Assembly (NCBI GenBank): GCA_003255065.1
Contig: QAOA01003908.1
Coordinates: 34,408 to 98,407 of the forward strand
Source: Cercis canadensis
Lineage: Eukaryota > Streptophyta > Magnoliopsida > Fabales > Fabaceae
Length of the DNA: 64,000 nt
Reading direction: 5' to 3'
Positions 1 through 11,568 of this stretch are shown here, piece after piece. The translations under genes and the position numbers were made by a program. Every line of letters starts with the position of its first letter. The stretch's first letter is position 1. The notes below the pieces were generated by a model. It made no database searches. It had not been told where the DNA came from and was given only the letters and a program-made list of their open reading frames with translations.

Positions 1-34
<34 letters not shown>

Positions 35-1892
35 CATCACCTAGCTCTATATAGTGGCCTGTTTAAATGAACTGCTTTACATTCAACTCTAGCATCTTGA
101 ATAATCTTCAAAAATTCAGACTTAAACTTTATACCTGTTATCTTAAATAGTATAACATCTAAAAATTGCTTAACGCCATTGCTAACCAATCACCATGTAG
201 TATTTAGTGATCATCGAAAGAGATAAGTCTAGAATGTGATATTATTCTCTGTATTGGCATTATCAATCTTGTTCACAGTCACACCCACTCATCTAATTGA
301 CCTACAAATCTCCTTTGTTTGCTTGCAAAAATTGATCGTCAACCTTCCATCTTTCTATCCTTAGATCGCCCAAGAAAACCCTAATTTCAGCCTGGCCCCC
401 TTGCAGTCTTCTGTCACTCAATTTTTTCATTATTGTTTATGTTGGTTCACAGAAAGTCATATCTAACTTCATTCTTTACCCAAGTGCTTGATGCATGAGA
501 AGTAGTATATCCTACAAACCAATTAAAGGCCACACTTAAATCCAACATGACATAGGTACATACTTATACAGTTAGGACTTTGGTAATCAAGGAGGTGGTT
601 ATTACATTATGCATCTCTCGTTATAGGAAAATGGTGACTAGAATCTGCATATAGAAAACCAGTAAAATAAAAGTATTACCGAATATTAAATGCTTCCTTT
701 AGCTGTCCTCTATTGCCAAAAGGAATAACCTGGTAGAGCAACCGACAATTAATAATTCTAACGAATATATATGCTAGTGAAGGTAGAAATTTATTGGACA
801 TTCTAATACTTATACAGAATAGTGAACAACTGAAAGTTACATACTTTGAACAATCCATCATACAAGTGGAGCCCAATCAACCGGCAATCAGGATCAATAA
901 TGCCAATCTGCAAAAAGAGAATATGTAAACCGGTGGAATGCACTATAACAAACTTTCACCCTAGAGTTGAATTAACTTTTATGTGATCCTAACTATCAGA
1001 GCTTGCATATGAACACAATCAAAACCCACAAGACTTGCAAGTAGATAGACGTGAATAATACCTGACCATTATCAGTACATCCTATACTATCTGAAACATC
1101 ACCCATCGCCATGAATGACAATGACACACAAAATTAATCAAACAAAAAAGATAGACCTATGAATTGCTCACAATTACTGAAAAACAAGGTATGCTGTATG
1201 ATTTCTGTATAGATGCTATGGACTTGCATCACCAGATTATTACTCATCATCAACAGTAACTTTTTAAGGAATTAAGATAGCAAAAATCTAAGCATAACCA
1301 CAGGGGACACCAATGACAAGGATTGAAGCAAAACATCTCAATCTTCACTGAAATTCCCAATTTGTAAGGAAGTGTAATCAAAACCAAATACAATCCAACC
1401 AAATAACCCTGCTTTAAAGAAAGTAATCACTAAAAATGACCAGTCAAAAATAAACTTGTATTTAGTTATAACTGTCTCGTTTCTTCCTTCCTGAATAGTT
1501 TTTTTCCTTTCCCTGGATCCTATGAGAGAGAAGTTATTAAATACTACTATCTGGATTTTCTAGCCATAGCAGGGGGCAGAATGCCAATGAAAATATGATA
1601 CCTGCAAGCCCTGAGGTGTAAGCAAATGAATCCCAATGCGGGTGCATTTCCTGGAGGCAAACTTCTTAGTGAACTAAATGCTACATACAAAACTTTCAGT
1701 TAATGTATGCATATATTGAATGAAACAATTTTCAAACAGTGTGAATATATAATCATCCGAAGAAGATTAAAACATAATCGATAATTTATTTGAAAAGAAC
1801 GTCAGTTCTCTGAGCAAGTAAGTAAATGGGACACATACTATTATGATAAAGAAAATAAGATATCTAATTTTTTTTCCTCTTTCACTTGAGAA

Positions 1893-1990
1893 AGGACATT
1901 GAGGTTTATGGCGAATAATGCTTACCCCAAACATCATAAAANAGGACATTGAGGTTTATCGCGAATAATGCTTATCCCAAAATCATAAAA
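1893..1990. other. Unmerged contig join at N 1942 with 49-bp direct repeat
   Basis: The 49 bases before the single N (1893-1941) repeat almost exactly after it (1943-1990). The duplicate block at 48665-48720 has the sequence only once. This is best read as two overlapping contig ends placed side by side, not a real duplication. Confidence 0.8.
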
Positions 1991-2025
1991 CCCAATTGAC
2001 AGACAACTTTATACCCCATAAGAGA

Positions 2026-2028
<3 letters not shown>

Positions 2029-2058
<30 letters not shown>
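2029..2058. repeat. (AAT)n microsatellite
   Basis: About ten AAT units. The homologous position in copy B (around 48757-48768) has only about four, so the tract changed length after the duplication. Confidence 0.85.
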
Positions 2059-2059
<1 letters not shown>

Positions 2060-2668
2060 TATGCCTATATCCTTTTACAGGGGGGAGAGAGAGAGAGAAG
2101 CAATAGTAATATGAAACTTGAAATCCAGAGAAACCCACTGTTCTACAACAGATTAAAAAAATATGAAACCATAAATGTCACTTACTCCAAGCTTCCAAGG
2201 AGTACAGGAAACACATAGAAACCCACTATTTCTCTATCCAAAATTGACATTTCTGAGGGATAAAAAACACTAACAATATGAAACTTGAAATCCAGAGAAA
2301 CCTACTTTTCTCCAACAGATAAAAAAAATTAAATCATAAACATCAATTACTCCAAGCTATCAAGGATATAACTAAACACATAGAAACCCTTTATTTCTCT
2401 ATCAACAATTAGCATTTATGTATAAACTTACATATACCCCTATCTATACACAAATACAAGAACTGTGACCCAGAACCCTAACACAAATTTTCAGTTTATG
2501 GGTGCGTGAAAAAAGCAATTGGGTACCAAAAAATCAATAAAGGGAGAGAAAAGAGATAATTTACGCAATAATGAGATTAAGCTCTTCAGGGCTAGTGAAA
2601 TTGCCCACACAGGAATGGGTAACGTTGATGGGCTTATGAGCTGTGACGACGTAGTTCCATATGCTCAT

Positions 2669-3660
2669 TGACCTTCTTTGCTTGAAAATGGGGATCCTTT
2701 AGTAATGGGAATGAAGAGCCCCAGTTCTCTCTCTCTCTCTCTGTTTTCATTTCTAGCCTCTTCTACTCTCTTCACTGTCACAGTGGCTCCTTTTCTCGCT
2801 CTCTTTCTCTGTAGTATTGGTGTGGTCTCAAAATAGCGTTTTCGAAGAGGCACCTCTCTCACCGAAACGTTTCGTTTCTTTGCGCCCTTTGCCCTCATGG
2901 CTTTTCTGTTTTTTTGTTTTTTGGAAGGTGGTTTTGACCTCGGGACTCAATTGGGTTTGATTTTTATGGGCTTCTATTCGATTGGGGGCTACATGAGGCC
3001 TTATGCAATGTTGGGTTTAGAGTTTACTTGTGATACAAATACTATTTATGATATTGAATAACCAGTCATAAATAATATATACATGTCTAAAAGTTTAAGT
3101 ACTTTATACTTAAATGTTGCGAAAATCTTTGAAATAGAAAATTAAAAAATATTTCTTCTAAAAAAATTTTAATTACTAAAATAGAAATATGACTATAGAT
3201 ATCACGTAATGATCACTTGTCATTATGTATTTTCACTCACAATTATCATTTTATTGTACCTTTTGATGGCCGGTCATATTTCTATTTTGATAATTAGCAC
3301 ATTTTGTTTCTATTTTTGAATCAAATGATTGTTGCATTTCTTTTTCTGTAATTGTCCCTTAATTTAACGTATTAGCAACAACAACAACAAAACAAAAGGA
3401 TTTTATGATTGAATGAAGAAGTAAAATTGCTAAGGTATTGAATATTTCTATTTGCCTTTGTTTGCTTTAATTAGTTTTTGAGGTTGTTCAAGCCATTATG
3501 ACTTTAGGCACTTCAATATTTGAGCTCAGTTACATGAATCATCCTATTTGATTGCTATATCGAATTTATATGTTGGGGAATCTCTAGTTTGTCTTCAGCT
3601 CTATCTTAGTTGCATGTGTTTGTTAATTTAAATTCCCAAAACCTGATTTGGATGTACATT
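2669..3660. other. Region upstream of DDB1 copy A; no gene seen
   Basis: Sequence 5' of the DDB1 start codon, shared with 49378-49523 and 56459-57315. It has a CT-rich tract at 2730-2745, as in many plant 5' leaders, and an inverted GAAACGTTTC motif near 2863. Short open frames here show no codon conservation between copies. I see no coding gene. Confidence 0.5.
2807..2814. other. Empty hAT target site (CTCTGTAG)
   Basis: The octamer CTCTGTAG occurs once here in uninterrupted sequence. In the duplicate block it occurs on both sides of the hAT element (49516-49523 and 56451-56458). This is therefore the pre-insertion allele and shows directly that insertion happened after the segmental duplication. 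Confidence 0.92.
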
Positions 3661-3665
3661 ATAAN

Positions 3666-3855
3666 ACTTCCGTTAGAATTTTTTTTCCACAAAATCGAAT
3701 TCCAACAATAAAATTCCATTAGAATTACTTTTCCATTGAAATCTTCATTGAAATTTTACAATTTCAACAGTCGTTTTTCCAACCACACAAATTAAGTTGG
3801 AATTCAAAATTCTAATAGAAAAATTTTGTTGGAATACAGGAATTTTCTTGTAATA
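3666..3855. mobile_element. CACTA-type terminus, decayed (copy A)
   Basis: This carries repeated ATTCCAAT/GGAATT subterminal motifs in both orientations and ends in TTTTCTTGTAATATG. The copy-B equivalent at 57345-57541 ends in TTTTCTTGTAGTG, the reverse of the plant CACTA terminus CACTACAAGAAAA. The single N at 3665 replaces about 50 bp present in copy B, so this end is also damaged by an assembly gap. No transposase is seen. Confidence 0.55.
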
Positions 3856-4030
3856 TGTTCTAAAAATCTTTTTAGTATTCTATGAGTGTCAATTATTAGA
3901 AGTAATAAGTATGTCACTTTTAAGAGTGAAAGAGTTTAGGTATTTATGTTAGTGCTGCATGATTTAAGGATCTACAGTAATAATAAGAACAAGTTAGTAA
4001 GCCTAGAAGCCTGTATGGAATAGTATAAAT

Positions 4031-4470
4031 AGGTTCACATGTGTGGAATAGGTTCACATGGAAGAGGAGTGCATGGCTTCCTATTTGGTGGTGTTCTCGT
4101 GGATGACCACATATAAGTATAGTGGTGATGGGTTTCTCCAAAGTGAAGCACGTAATGGGCCTCCCATTGAGGAGGAGTTGTGGGTACTAACATGTAAGGG
4201 GGAGATTGTCAATAATGCACATGGGAGTGGTGTGAGTGTAAAGTAATATAGAATATATAAGTCTCACGTTAAATAGAAAAAATAAAGATTGTGATATAAA
4301 ATACTTGAATTGGCCCAAGATTCGTGAGCTTAAGCTTTTGGGTTCAAGTATGCTATACTACACATGCTTCTAGGCCCACATGATGAATTCTACCTAAACA
4401 TGACAAGATTTAAGGGTAAGAAAACTAAGATGTGTGTGAATATCATGCATAAGAAAAAGCATAAATGATT
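4031..4470 (+). mobile_element. LTR-retrotransposon end remnant (possible)
   Basis: A purine run AAGGGGGAGATTG near 4197 followed by TGTCAATAATGC resembles the polypurine tract and LTR start of plant copia elements. The following approximately 270 bp is AT-rich, as an LTR would be. An open frame at 4058-4246 has no recognisable domain. I see neither the second LTR nor a target duplication, so this is tentative. Confidence 0.35.
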
Positions 4471-4480
4471 ATTGTTTATT

Positions 4481-4849
4481 GAGTAAAATCCTTTTTTAGT
4501 CATTGAAAAATGTAATTACTGACAAATTCGTCATCCAAAAATTTTTGGTGACAAATTGGTCCTTGAATTATTATTCGGTCTAACAAATTAGTTCTCTAGT
4601 ACTTTAATGAGAAAAGTTCTAGACCCCTGCAGATCCTTTTCCTAAATTTCTTTCACTAATATTGCCTAGCTATGTTTAAGCATTCCTTTTCTCATTTCAA
4701 GTTTTCATTTTCTTTTCACTGATCTTGCCTATCAGAGGACTAATTTGTCAGCAGAATAATAATTCAATGACCAATTTGTCACCCAAAATTTTTGGAGGAC
4801 GAATTTGTCGGTGACTACATTTTTCAAGGACTAAAAAAGGGTTTTACTC
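4481..4849. mobile_element. Mutator-like MITE, 369 bp, 9-bp TSD
   Basis: The two ends are long inverted repeats of roughly 120 bp: GAGTAAAATCC...TTAGTC at the left and GACTAA...GGGTTTTACTC at the right. The flanks are an identical 9-bp direct repeat TTGTTTATT (4472-4480 and 4850-4858). Long TIRs with a 9-bp target duplication are characteristic of Mutator-like elements. It has no coding capacity and needs a transposase in trans. It lies between the LTR-like remnant and the eIF5B fragment and is absent from the other copies of this block. Confidence 0.9.
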
Positions 4850-5365
4850 TTGTTTATTTTGTACTTAATTATAATGTATTGTGTTGTGTCTCACTTTTGT
4901 TTTATTACTAGTTTTCTTTCCTCGTTTCTTTATGTGATGCTTGCTTGCCTAGTTTGATTGACTTGCCCCTTTTGTATTGCATATTTCTTGTTGATTACTA
5001 TTTTCCAAAGTAGTCAATGAATCTCCACTTCTATAAACTCTTGGGCCTTCAAACGAGAACAAAATCCACCTTATCTCTCTAGGTTATGTTGTTGATGGTG
5101 CTCATGCTGCGTAGTAATTGTATGCTACATTAATCACTTTGGTTTCAATTTAAATTTGCTTCTGATACTGTCTGCTTGACAGGTTGGTACTCTAATTTGT
5201 ATTCCTTCTAGAGAGTTCATTGATATTGGTCACATTACTTACATGGAGATCAATCATGAACCGGTTGATCATGCCAAGAAAGAGCAGAAAGTAATGAATA
5301 AGGTAAGTAGTAGAACTATGTCAGTTTGTCAACAAGATATAATGCTAAATAGGTCTCTGTATCCT

Positions 5366-5967
5366 TGTTAGGAAAACGATAATGGAGACTAACTAGGTTG
5401 GCTTTGAGGCATGAACAATTACACTGTCTTAAGTGTAATATTGCTTATCTATAAAAGTAAGTTATCTCAGGATACAACAAAGCCCTCAAAAACTCTCAAT
5501 GGAAAAGTGAATTCTAATGCATTAGGGAATTCCCTTTTATAGAGTTGAAAAGGCACTAATGAACAAATATAATTGGTCAGTAATTAACAGACATAATTGT
5601 CTGTTCAGAATAGTCACAATTGTCTGTTTGAAACAGACACAATTGTCTATTCGAGTTTACTCATCTGAACCTGTTAACTTAATTAACCACCATCCGAATC
5701 GGGTCAAACCGACCCGACCAGGTCCGGTCCAAATATTAAAACCAATGTTAAAATATTTTTCAAATTGATCAAGTGCCCAAGTGTCAATCAAAGACTATTA
5801 ATGGGCTTTGTCTTGCTAGGCTATTTGGGCTTGCCAAATAGGCTTGTGCCCATTTAACTAAAGTTACTCTATAACTTTAGTTTGCATTTATAAAGTCTTT
5901 TACATACTCTAATTTAACCAATGTGGGACTTGGTTAATTATAAACATATTTACAAACTATTTCAACA
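5366..5967. mobile_element. Solo LTR, 602 bp, in the eIF5B intron
   Basis: It begins TGTTAGGAAAAC, ends TTTCAACA and is flanked by the 5-bp direct repeat ATCCT (5361-5365 and 5968-5972). The two homologous introns (around 60617 and 62950) read straight through ATCCTTG without it, so they are empty sites. The content, including the CCAATGTGGGACTTGG motif near the 3' end, is typical of plant LTRs. No internal retrotransposon sequence remains, so it arose by LTR-LTR recombination or is a lone LTR. Confidence 0.9.
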
Positions 5968-6245
5968 ATCCTTGCATCAGTTATTGAATTAATTTTTTGT
6001 CACATGTGAACCTTCATTAATTAGTAGACAACAATCCCCACCCACCTTCTCTTTTTATGTATTTGCACTGAAACTATTAGAAACAAGTTAAAGCTGATTT
6101 CTTTGAGTTTCTATTAGTCACATATTGAGAGAGAAAACAGATTATCGATATTTGTTAAAATATCTAAGTAATAATTTAATTACTGATAGAGAATGGCATG
6201 TTATCAAAAGCTTCATTTTAAACCTCATTATTGAGCAAAAGGAGG

Positions 6246-6249
<4 letters not shown>

Positions 6250-6326
<77 letters not shown>
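6250..6326. repeat. Poly(A) run, 77 bases
   Basis: An uninterrupted A homopolymer in the eIF5B intron, followed by purine-rich sequence. The length is probably unreliable. It could be the tail of a retroposed sequence, but no element is recognised upstream. Confidence 0.8.
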
Positions 6327-6327
<1 letters not shown>

Positions 6328-6558
6328 AGAGGTGGGTGGGGTGTGAGGAAGAAAAAGAAAACTATATGATGATTACATTTTTCAAGTTTTGGAGTCACGG
6401 TCACGGCGCTATAGCTATATCTCCACTATGCTTTACAGATTGTTGGGAGCGATCTTGAGGAGCTAAAGAAGATGTTTGAAAGGCATTTTGAGATTGATGA
6501 TGAACTTGTAAGACATTTTTCAAAGAGATCTATTGATGTGCTTAAAGTTAATTGTCAA

Positions 6559-7789
6559 GTAAGTTATAATTAAGTATGAGGAGATGTATGTGTTTATGGA
6601 TTTTGCTGCATAGTCTCTTACAGTTACTATTGGATGATACAGAATGATATGACCAGTAAAGAATGACGGCTGCTTATAAAATTCAAAAGTATTTTCAGGA
6701 TAAACTAATGAAATTGTTGCAATGGGACAGATAGAAGGACTTTAATTTCAAGGAAAGGCAAGGGGACTTGTAAATTTCTTTTGCATGATAAACTCCTATG
6801 TGACATTTTCTATGACATTTTCCTTACCTTTTGAGACGTTTGTGCACAAAATTTTCTGCTGTTCAGGTGACCAAGTTTCCTACTTCACCATTTTGCCATT
6901 TGGTTACAGAAATAGGATGTGTGTAAATGGCAAAAGTCTTACTGATGTAGTGCATCTACATTTATTTCTGTGTCACCACCTCCATAAGTGGCTCACCAGT
7001 TTCTTGAGTCATTATCTTGCGTTCAAGTGTAATATTAGTAATATAGTGAAAGGGGCTATGTCAATTCTCATGTACTACACATTCAAAGAATTAGAATTAA
7101 CTGGGAATATATCTACCCAATTCACTCCTTGCTTGATGCTATATTGAGTACTGTAAGGGACTAAAAGTTGCTGAGTGACCACGTCAAATGGTATGTTGGT
7201 AAAAAATATTGTAGTAGTCATGCAGTCCTCTATCAGTGTTATGCTAAATTGGCAGAAGAAAAAGGAAATTCAGTTAGTGTCATGTTACTTGCTAGGATAT
7301 TGAGTATAATAACAAAACTATGAAGATTTAAGAAGGTTTGCATACACCTCAAATTATAAAGTCAAGTAAGGTTGGCATTGAATTGATTTGGGTCGATCTA
7401 GAAATTCCTCATTAGATGGTTTGGGTTAAATCAGAGTGCTCTAAATCTTGAGAAATTCCGGTGGACCAAAAATTTCCACCAGCAGGGACTAGATTACTGA
7501 CAAGTGTACTTAAAAAAACAAACCAAAAACTCGTGCCTCTCTCTCATCGCTGCAGAAGGAGTTCAACTGTGAAGCAAGTTTTCTTTTTTTGGAAAGCTCT
7601 TACTAGAAACAGAGCAAAAAGGGAAAGAGACCCAGCGAGAGTGAAAGATTTGAAAGAAGAGGAGGAAGAGAGAAGATAGAAAGAGTAGTAGGCAGGAAAG
7701 GAAGTCCCAGACGCCGTCACCTTCAGAAGATGAGGAAATCACGGAACAGATGACAACTTTCTGTTCCTGTAATTGAAAGCGGATTCGTA
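6559..7789. other. Spacer 3' of the eIF5B fragment; no gene recognised
   Basis: The longest open frame (6785-7147, plus, 120 codons) shows no family motif and has AT-rich, non-coding-like composition. The frame at 7461-7679 is rich in Lys, Arg and Glu from purine runs. I would not call either a gene. Confidence 0.5.
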
Positions 7790-7798
7790 AATTTTGTT

Positions 7799-8053
7799 GG
7801 GGGCTGCTATGCTACACCCCCCTGATAGTGACTTTTATGTATTTCATCAATTTTTTACAGCTTTTTGTCTAAAGCACAGGTTAAAGAACCGGTTGCTCTA
7901 TAGTCCCCATGAAGATAACTCGTGGCCGTTGGATTTATATCATTAACGAAACAGAAACGTTGCTTAAAGCAATATCTACGGTTGGGCATGTCCAATAGAG
8001 TTTGCAGTGAATTGATGAAATACATAAAAGGGGGGTGTAGCATAGCACCCCCC
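7799..8053. mobile_element. Mutator-like MITE, 255 bp, 9-bp TSD
   Basis: The inverted termini are GGGGGCTGCTATGCTACACC at the left and GGTGTAGCATAGCACCCCCC at the right. The inverted match TTTTATGTATTTCATCAATT follows inside each end, offset by a 10-bp insertion on the left. The flanks are the 9-bp direct repeat AATTTTGTT (7790-7798 and 8054-8062). It is non-autonomous, and its sequence differs from the MITE at 4481, so it belongs to a second Mutator-like family. Confidence 0.9.
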
Positions 8054-8062
8054 AATTTTGTT

Positions 8063-10696
8063 ACATGACATGACATCATCTGACTTATTGCGCATGAATG
8101 TCCTCAGTTTATAATAATTCTATACAATTGTGTTGAAAACATGGAATCATTTCATTATCAACATCAAACCGTGTCCAACAACTGTCACAATAAGTTCAAC
8201 TTGTACAAATGATGGATGGTACAGTGACTTCTGGCGTAAGTAGTATAAACTACAGTCAAAGAATAGTTAAATTACTGATAATATAGATAAAACAAGCATG
8301 TGTCAAAAAAACAGCTGCTTTAGAGGTAATTAATTTGTGATGTCGAAAGAGCTTAGATTTCTTAAATTATTGATCCAAAATAACTACGCAAATTATCATC
8401 TATATATCAAATTTCTCATACAATTTTCTTATCTTTCCTTTGACTATATTTAAATTGTTGCTTCATCCATCATCGTGAATGGATGGATTTTCAGATAAAC
8501 ACAAAATCTTATTAGCGAGTTCGTTTTAATCGAAGTAAAATGTATGGAGTAGTTATTTTCTATTTGAATCAATCACTTTTGTCATCTTTTGAAAGACATT
8601 TGTAGGTCAAGTCGATTTTGCTTAACTTGTAAATTACCTTATAGTTGAACGTACGAAAAATCAATTAATAGTAGAGAATAATGTGTGGTGAAAGAAACAA
8701 AGCTACATGGTTGGCAAGGGACTCACAGGGCTGTATGTAACTATAGTAGAAAATTCCTTATTGTCAAAACAAGGTTGTATTCATCAATGACTATTATGCA
8801 TATAAGTTGGGTAAATGTCATAATAAGGTTGTACTTATCAATTCTAGATTAAAAGGCAATGTCCTAATTCCTTATGGTTAGTTGTATTCATCAGTGACTC
8901 TTATGCTAGAAAGTAGGAAATTGTGCATTTTTTAGTATTCTACGATCATTATAAATTTGAATTGAATGGACATGAATCAATGAGAGTTTTAAGTATTTAT
9001 TTGTGATGGACTGGACTAGAGAAAGAGCAGTTATCATTGAAAGGACTTGTATGTGATGGTATCATTTTAGACAATACCTATGCGATTTGTTATGCTAATA
9101 TTTTAATATCCAAAAAATAGAGACTTGGATCTCAAATCTCTATCTTGTGAAACAACAAATCAACAAGTTATGCTATGAGTTTTATGAATATATTAATTAG
9201 GCCTTTTTTAAAAAAAAAAATAAAACAATTTTTGTGGTAATGGAACAGAGGATAATTTAAAGAACACATTTGATATGACAATTTATGCTCATGATAAAAG
9301 CAGTACGACTTTGTCTCGTCACTTCCCTTGTTAATTGTTTCCAAGAAAAATTATGTTCTCTGAAAATAAAATTCTACCTTAAATACTACAATTGATTACA
9401 ACTAGTTTTTCTGGGAAGTTGCTTCTTGTAAGATAATAATAAAATAGTTTAAATATACTGTAAGTCTATTTAGTTTGAACAAATTTTAAATCACGTTCCT
9501 ATAATATTTTTTTTTCTTTTGGGGTTTTTATAGTTTAAAATTTTTTTAATTGGGTCCCTGTCATCATCTTCGGCTATAAATCTGTCAGTTTAGTGCTGAT
9601 ATGACAAACAGCTTGTCTATGTGGCAATGAAAAAAACTGACATAACGTCAAAATAGCACAAAAATTGCTAACTCATTAACTTTTTTATGCACTTTTTTGA
9701 GCTAAAATTTCAACCACATGATCATAATGAAGAGAGGAAGGAAGATCAACTAAGTCATATTTGATTGTAAAAACAATGATTACTTTACCAAGGAGCAGGA
9801 CAACTTCCAGTAAACTAGTAATGATATGCAAAACTGAAGAAACAAGGACACTTTAGATATAGGAATACAATGTTGGTTTGGTTCTAAAAATATGCAGCAA
9901 TTATTACTTAGCTATCTAATTTTATTTTATTTTATTTTTTGTGTAAAATGAATTGCTTAAAGTTCATTATGTCTCTCAAAATAATCCATCATTAGGTCTC
10001 AGCATGTGAAATTTAATGGAACTTGATTCCTCAAATGATTACCAATATGATATTACTAGTATACAAAGTATTGATGTGTGCAAGACTCTGCTTTTGAACT
10101 TGTTGATCCATTCAAGATTTTACTAAAAACAGAGAGGAGACGCCCATAATGATGGCACATTTTAAGAAAATTGAACTAAAATAAAATAAGCCGTAATGAA
10201 TCAGTTCCATTACATGATTGAGGAAGTATACCGCGATGAATTGAACCTGACATCGTATACCATTTTATAATTGAATATCTCTGCTAGAGAGAGGCCTAAA
10301 TAAGATGCAGAGTTGTTTACAGGCTCCATTCTCATCGCCATAGGACACATCAAATCTGCACTAAAGTCATACAACTGTAAGAAAATTTTGTTTACACCAC
10401 AGATTGCAAAGCGTTGAGTAGGTGTCTATTCTCTCCATTAGAGTTATCTGTTATACAATATTGTTATGGAATCTATCACTAGAATAATCCTTGGTAAACA
10501 TAGATCCCCCGTTAAATGAGGACAGAACTTCTTCACCCAATTCTTCAAGCTCAATTGGTCATCAAATATTTTGTCAGAGGCACTTTTCTGTGAAAAAATT
10601 TCAATCCATTAATTCCTCAACAAAACTAGATTCCTCCCAACATGTAGAAGTGATTGCTTCAAGCCAACACTGTGCGTGCATGAGTATGAATTTGAA
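8063..10696. other. AT-rich spacer with dispersed repeat fragments
   Basis: No coding gene seen. 8560-8990 resembles 32878-33215 and, less fully, 34410-34600. 9118-9390 is the left part of the module found complete at 11757 and 29262. 9500-9690 contains a GGGTCCCTGTC...CTGTCAG...CTGACATAACGTC arrangement like the ends of common plant Mutator-like repeats, but I could not define boundaries. Confidence 0.5.
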
Positions 10697-11525
10697 CATA
10701 AACAGAGTTTGATACTAGTGGATTAGTGGGTTCTACATCATACTGCAGAAACTTGTTGAATTACCATGATGTAGATAATCATATTTTATATGTATATGTT
10801 ATATATATATATATATATGTTTCTTGTATGGCCAATCTATGTCACTTATGTTATTTAGTGTGTAATTGCTTTTATTCACACTGGTATACTATGATTCACT
10901 TAGAGCTTTGCAATAAGCTTAAAAACAGAAATTACTTGAGTATAAAATGAGAGTTTTAAAGGGGTAATAATGCTAATCCCATTTCTCAGGGGGTGACACC
11001 GTAACATCACAACTCTCATATATTAAGAAAACCTTATCATTTTCTTAATTAAAAAAAAACATTGTTGTTGAAATTTATTATATATAATAAAACAGTTGTT
11101 TTATAAGATTGATGCCATGAGCGCCGACATTGGATTACAGAGATAGGCAACTTAGTTTGACTAGTTCAATGTTGTATCCTGATTCCTTAAGCATTTAAGT
11201 AAAGTGTTCTCTTTGCTCAGTAACTGTCATGTCATGCGGTATGGTAAAAATGGAAAACATCTCTCTCTAAAAATTTGGATTCAGAACAAATTTTTTATTC
11301 TGTTACCATCCGAAAATCTCAAAAAACAAAAAACAAAAAAAGAAAAAGAAAATTGAATCACTTAAAATGCATAAAATATTTTCTAAAAGTGAAACTGTGA
11401 AAATGGAAAGTTGGAAACATATTTTACAAAATGAAAACAGAAAATATTTTCTAAACGCACTAGAAGTCTAGAACATCTACTCTATGCCCATTTTGCGTCC
11501 CCACATTTTCCGAGAACTTTTATTA

Positions 11526-11560
<35 letters not shown>
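10697..11560. repeat. Repeat module E, copy 1
   Basis: Starts GAACATAAACAGAGTTTGATACTAG and is colinear with 13322-14170, including TA microsatellites at 10801-10818 and 11529-11566, the GGGGGTGACACCGTAACATC segment and the ATTTTCTGAGAACTTTTATTAAAC-type end. The copies lie 2.6 kb apart with module R between them. Short open frames inside (10491, 10726, 11477) are not conserved in the second copy. Confidence 0.75.

Positions 11561-11568
<8 letters not shown>

Larger units (their letters stand above)
680..2668 (-). pseudogene. DDB1: DDB1 5' fragment, copy A (UV-damaged DNA-binding protein 1)
   Basis: The exons match the N-terminus of plant DDB1, the beta-propeller adaptor of CUL4 ubiquitin ligases in the nucleus. 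Exon 1 (2565-2668) starts at an ATG and reads MSIWNYVVTAHKP, ending in the phase-2 donor GC|GTAA. Exon 2 (1602-1650) gives KCTRIGIHLLTPQGLQ. A partial exon (1062 to about 1112) gives AMGDVSDSIG. Two further exons are 845-907 ([21 protein letters not shown]) and 680-729 (VIPFGNRGQLKEAFNIR). All retain GT and AG borders where visible. The first part of exon 3, about 50 residues between the Q of exon 2 and AMGDVSD, is absent from the 0.5 kb where it should lie, and one Pro codon is missing from the conserved IGxPTDNG. I therefore call a pseudogene. The remaining exons would lie beyond the left edge; DDB1 is normally about 1090 residues. Confidence 0.85.
29..4030. repeat. Segmental duplication, copy A (DDB1 5' block)
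   Basis: This stretch reads almost colinearly with about 46854-49523 plus 56459-57717, so a block of roughly 4 kb occurs twice in the window about 47 kb apart. Small differences separate the copies: a longer AAT microsatellite here, a deletion in exon 2 of copy B, and a 12-bp insertion after position 2820 in copy B. Similarity stops near 4030, where copy A runs into an LTR-like remnant and copy B into a copia element. It resumes after about 5041 here (eIF5B intron and exon) and after about 60305 and 62635 there, so the ancestral duplication was longer than 4 kb and was later split by different insertions. The run of 28 T at the left window edge corresponds to the shorter T run at 46841-46853. 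Confidence 0.9.
5183..6558 (+). pseudogene. eIF5B C-terminal fragment, two exons, copy A
   Basis: Exon 5183-5302 (120 bp) encodes VGTLICIPSREFIDIGHITY...KEQKVMNK, and exon 6439-6558 (120 bp) encodes IVGSDLEELKKMFERHFEID...SIDVLKVNCQ. Together these are the domain IV region of eIF5B, the GTPase that joins ribosomal subunits at translation start. Both exons have AG acceptors and GTAAGT donors in phase 0. The final exon that would complete the protein is not found in the next 1.2 kb, nor is the GTP-binding domain upstream, so this is a gene fragment with retained introns. The intron contains a solo LTR and a 77-base A run. Exon 5183-5302 has no stop here, unlike the two copies at 60444 and 62778. 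Confidence 0.85.

Noticed and set aside
2665..2898. 77-codon minus frame overlapping the DDB1 start
   Set aside because: It lies in the upstream region, is in a different frame from exon 1, and breaks in copy B.
6785..7147. 120-codon plus frame after the eIF5B exons
   Set aside because: No splice link to eIF5B, no recognisable domain, composition like surrounding spacer.
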